Positions 4,840 through 6,484 of a DNA stretch of 6,484 nt are shown one piece after another. A program made the translations under genes and the position numbers. Each line of letters starts with the position of its first letter. Positions within the stretch are counted from its first letter, which is position 1. The DNA lies in the NCBI GenBank assembly GCA_031260385.1, contig JAIRKB010000290.1, positions 1 to 6,484 of the forward strand, given 5' to 3'. The stretch is from Propionibacteriaceae bacterium (lineage in GTDB: Bacteria > Actinomycetota > Actinomycetes > Propionibacteriales > Propionibacteriaceae). Below the pieces are notes generated by a model. The model saw only the letters and a list, made by a program, of their open reading frames with translations. It was not told the origin of the DNA and did no database searches.

Positions 4840-5316
4840 ATGACCGAACTATGTTCAGGCGAAACCGCCCCCCGTTTTACCCTGACCGACCCTTCCGGCC
4901 ACCAGGTCAGTCTCGAAGACTTCGCCGGAAGTAAGGTGATCCTCTACGCTTATCCCGCCGCCTTGACCCCCGGATGTACGGTGGAAGCGATCGACTTCTC
5001 GGCGGCCCTGCCCGAATTCGCCGCCGCTGGCTACACCGTACTCGGCATTTCACCGGACGAACCGGAAACCCTTGCCCTTTTCGTTGAACGCCACAATCTG
5101 ACCGTCACCCTGCTGGCCGACCCCGGCCGCCACACCCTCATCGCCTACGGCGCTTGGGGGGAACGCGAACTGTGGGGCAAGGTCATCACCGGCGTCATCC
5201 GCTCCACCTTTGTCATTGAGGTGAACGCTGATGGTGAAGGTGTCATCGTCGAAGCCGAATATCGCGTCCGTCCCACCGGCCATGTCGCCCGCCTCCGCCA
5301 AGCCCTCGGGGTCTAG
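4840..5316 (+). CDS. bcp: Bcp/PrxQ-type peroxiredoxin (thiol peroxidase), 1-Cys form
   Basis: The 158-residue protein is of the AhpC/TSA thioredoxin fold and of normal Bcp length. Such enzymes reduce hydrogen peroxide and organic hydroperoxides in the cytoplasm using thioredoxin or another thiol. The active site is YPAALTPGCT (38-47): Pro39, Thr43 and peroxidatic Cys46, with the conserved Arg121 in IRSTFVIE (120-127). Most Bcp proteins carry a resolving cysteine five residues after the peroxidatic one (CTxEAC); here position 51 is isoleucine. The only other cysteine is Cys5, near the N-terminus. It may therefore work as a 1-Cys enzyme or use Cys5 or an external thiol; this is inference. ATG 4840 is used because it fits the -10 spacing and the family N-terminus; ATG 4832 is out of frame. 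It ends in TAG with a second in-frame TAG directly after, 39 bp before the kinase gene on the same strand. Confidence 0.92.
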   Translation: MTELCSGETAPRFTLTDPSGHQVSLEDFAGSKVILYAYPAALTPGCTVEAIDFSAALPEFAAAGYTVLGISPDEPETLALFVERHNLTVTLLADPGRHTLIAYGAWGERELWGKVITGVIRSTFVIEVNADGEGVIVEAEYRVRPTGHVARLRQALGV

Positions 5317-5344
5317 TAGGCTAAACTTGGAGTAGCCACTAACT

Positions 5345-5350
5345 GGGGAG
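5345..5350 (+). promoter_or_regulatory. Ribosome binding site of the kinase gene
   Basis: GGGGAG lies 5 nt before ATG 5356 within the 39-bp gap after the peroxiredoxin gene. TAAACT at 5322-5327 could be a -10 element but no matching -35 was seen, so read-through from the upstream gene is equally possible. Confidence 0.6.
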
Positions 5351-5355
5351 AAGCT

Positions 5356-6484
5356 ATGACAGGTGCCTTAATCGGCGAACGCTACCTGCTTGGCGACCTC
5401 CTCGGCAAAGGCGGCATGGCTGATGTCAACCAGGCCCACGATATTAGGCTTAAGCGCCAGGTGGCGGTCAAGCGGATCAATGCGGAACGGGCCGGTGATG
5501 CCAACTCCCGGGAACGCTTCCGCCTGGAAGCGGAGGCGGCGGCGCGTCTCAATCATCCCAATATCGTCGCCGTTTATGATGCCGGGGAATACCAAGACCA
5601 AGACTCCCAGAAGATGGTCCCCTATATCGTCATGGAACTGGTCAAGGGTAAGACGATTCGCCAGATGATCGAATCTGGGACAAAGTTCACCCCAACGAAA
5701 GTCCTGGAGATCACGGCGACAATCCTGGAGGCATTGGATTACTCCCATGAACAAGGCATTGTTCACCGCGATATCAAACCCTCCAATGTCATGATCACTC
5801 ATACCGGCCAGGTTAAGGTGATGGACTTTGGCATCGCCCGCATCGACCCCGATCAAGCGATCACCCAAGAGGCGACGGTGCTGGGCACGCCGCAGTATTT
5901 CTCCCCCGAACAGATCACCGGGCAGGTGGTTGATCGGCGCAGTGATATCTACTCCACCGGCTGTATGCTCTACGAACTGCTGACCGGTCAGCTGCCTTTT
6001 GATGGTGGCACCGCCACTGACATCGCCATCCAACATGTCCGTGGCATCGCCGTGCCACCCTCCGAGATCAATCCGGCGCTGTCCCCAGCCTACGACGCCT
6101 TGTGCGCCAAAGCGATGGCGAAGAGCCTGACTGAGCGCTACCAAACTGCGGGGGCGATGCGCGACGACATCACCCGGCTCCTCGGTGGAGCCGTGCCCCC
6201 GTCGCCGACGTCAGCCGAGCAGCCAACGGTGGCACTCACCCAAGCAGATGTCACCCTCCCGCCGTCGGCGGCTCATCGTACGACCGTGCTGCCGACCCAA
6301 ACCAAGGTCGCGCCTCCAGTTGCCAGCCAAGGGGCGATTCCGCTGCGACGCCTGAGTCCCGCTCCGGCTAAAACCCTGGCACCGGCCCCCAAAGAGCGCC
6401 TCTCCCGCTCCAAGTGGGCTTTCCCCACCTCAGCCACCCCAAATGATCGTACGCGGCAGATAGCGGCGCCCTCGCTAACCCGTA
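5356..6484 (+). CDS. PknB-like Hanks-type Ser/Thr protein kinase (3' truncated by window)
   Basis: The frame is open from ATG 5356 to the window end (376 codons seen). The kinase domain (about 7-275) is complete: glycine loop LLGKGGMADV (15-24), ATP-binding Lys39 in VAVKR, helix-C Glu58, HRDIKPSN (137-144) with catalytic Asp139, Lys141 and Asn144, DFG at 157-159, and GTPQYFSPEQ (177-186) with the P+1 loop and APE-equivalent SPE. It resembles mycobacterial PknB closely along its length, e.g. the RSDIYSTGCMLYELLTGQLPF segment near 198. All catalytic residues are present, so activity is expected. Position 172 is Glu where PknB has its second activation-loop phospho-threonine, and the glycine loop continues VNQ rather than the usual VYR/K. 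After 276 the sequence is Pro/Thr/Ala-rich, typical of the linker before a membrane helix; neither helix nor sensor domain (PASTA or other) is reached. The gene is not beside pbpA/rodA here, so equating it with the cell-wall pknB is unsafe. Confidence 0.93.
   Translation, partial: MTGALIGERYLLGDLLGKGGMADVNQAHDIRLKRQVAVKRINAERAGDANSRERFRLEAEAAARLNHPNIVAVYDAGEYQDQDSQKMVPYIVMELVKGKTIRQMIESGTKFTPTKVLEITATILEALDYSHEQGIVHRDIKPSNVMITHTGQVKVMDFGIARIDPDQAITQEATVLGTPQYFSPEQITGQVVDRRSDIYSTGCMLYELLTGQLPFDGGTATDIAIQHVRGIAVPPSEINPALSPAYDALCAKAMAKSLTERYQTAGAMRDDITRLLGGAVPPSPTSAEQPTVALTQADVTLPPSAAHRTTVLPTQTKVAPPVASQGAIPLRRLSPAPAKTLAPAPKERLSRSKWAFPTSATPNDRTRQIAAPSLTR

Noticed and set aside
5368..6144. Minus-strand open frame of 258 codons opposite the kinase
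   Set aside because: It is antisense to an intact kinase domain with every catalytic motif, and no recognisable domain or ribosome site is present.

Overview
This window looks like a chromosomal stretch from a moderately GC-rich actinomycete (Actinomycetota). The base composition is roughly 55-60% G+C by eye. The gene families agree: a DUF3618 membrane protein translationally coupled to the actinobacterial variant of GroES, a PknB-like Hanks kinase, Bcp-type peroxiredoxin, a FadD-type acyl-CoA ligase, GTG starts, and probable leaderless promoters. The sequence does not let me name a genus. No IS element, phage gene, CRISPR array, tRNA or rRNA was seen.

Layout. (1) 1-220, + strand: the 3' end of a gene whose product ends in a DUF4352/telokin-like Ig fold. 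(2) 221-325: a control region with three copies of an ACTTACG half-site. (3) 326-2020, +: a complete AMP-forming long-chain acyl-CoA ligase. (4) 2010-2723, -: a single-pass membrane protein with an outside domain that again looks DUF4352-like. It converges on the ligase, and the two reading frames overlap by 11 bp inside a 15-bp tandem duplication. (5) 2724-3053: a 330-bp non-coding divergent region with two strong inverted repeats, repeated TCAAAC boxes and a likely lacI-type promoter. (6) 3054-4094, +: a LacI-family repressor. (7) 4102-4733, -: a two-gene operon, DUF3618 protein then GroES-like protein, joined by an ATGA overlap. (8) 4840-5316, +: a Bcp-type peroxiredoxin lacking the usual resolving cysteine, probably read from a leaderless promoter. 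(9) 5356-6484, +: a Ser/Thr protein kinase, complete through its catalytic domain and cut by the window edge in its Pro/Thr-rich linker.

How the genes relate. This is a mosaic of short transcription units rather than one pathway. The ligase activates fatty acids and probably answers to a TetR-type regulator not in the window. The two DUF4352-like surface proteins on either side of it may be related copies. The LacI regulator has no sugar transporter or hydrolase next to it here. DUF3618 and GroES-like proteins form a unit that I recall as recurring in actinobacteria and whose function is poorly defined. Peroxiredoxin and kinase are 39 bp apart on the same strand and may be co-transcribed.

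I found no clear new multi-gene system. The most useful leads are the three-half-site operator, the gene-tail duplication at the convergent overlap, the altered kinase activation loop, the 1-Cys Bcp, the large inverted repeat upstream of lacI, and the DUF3618-GroES pair.
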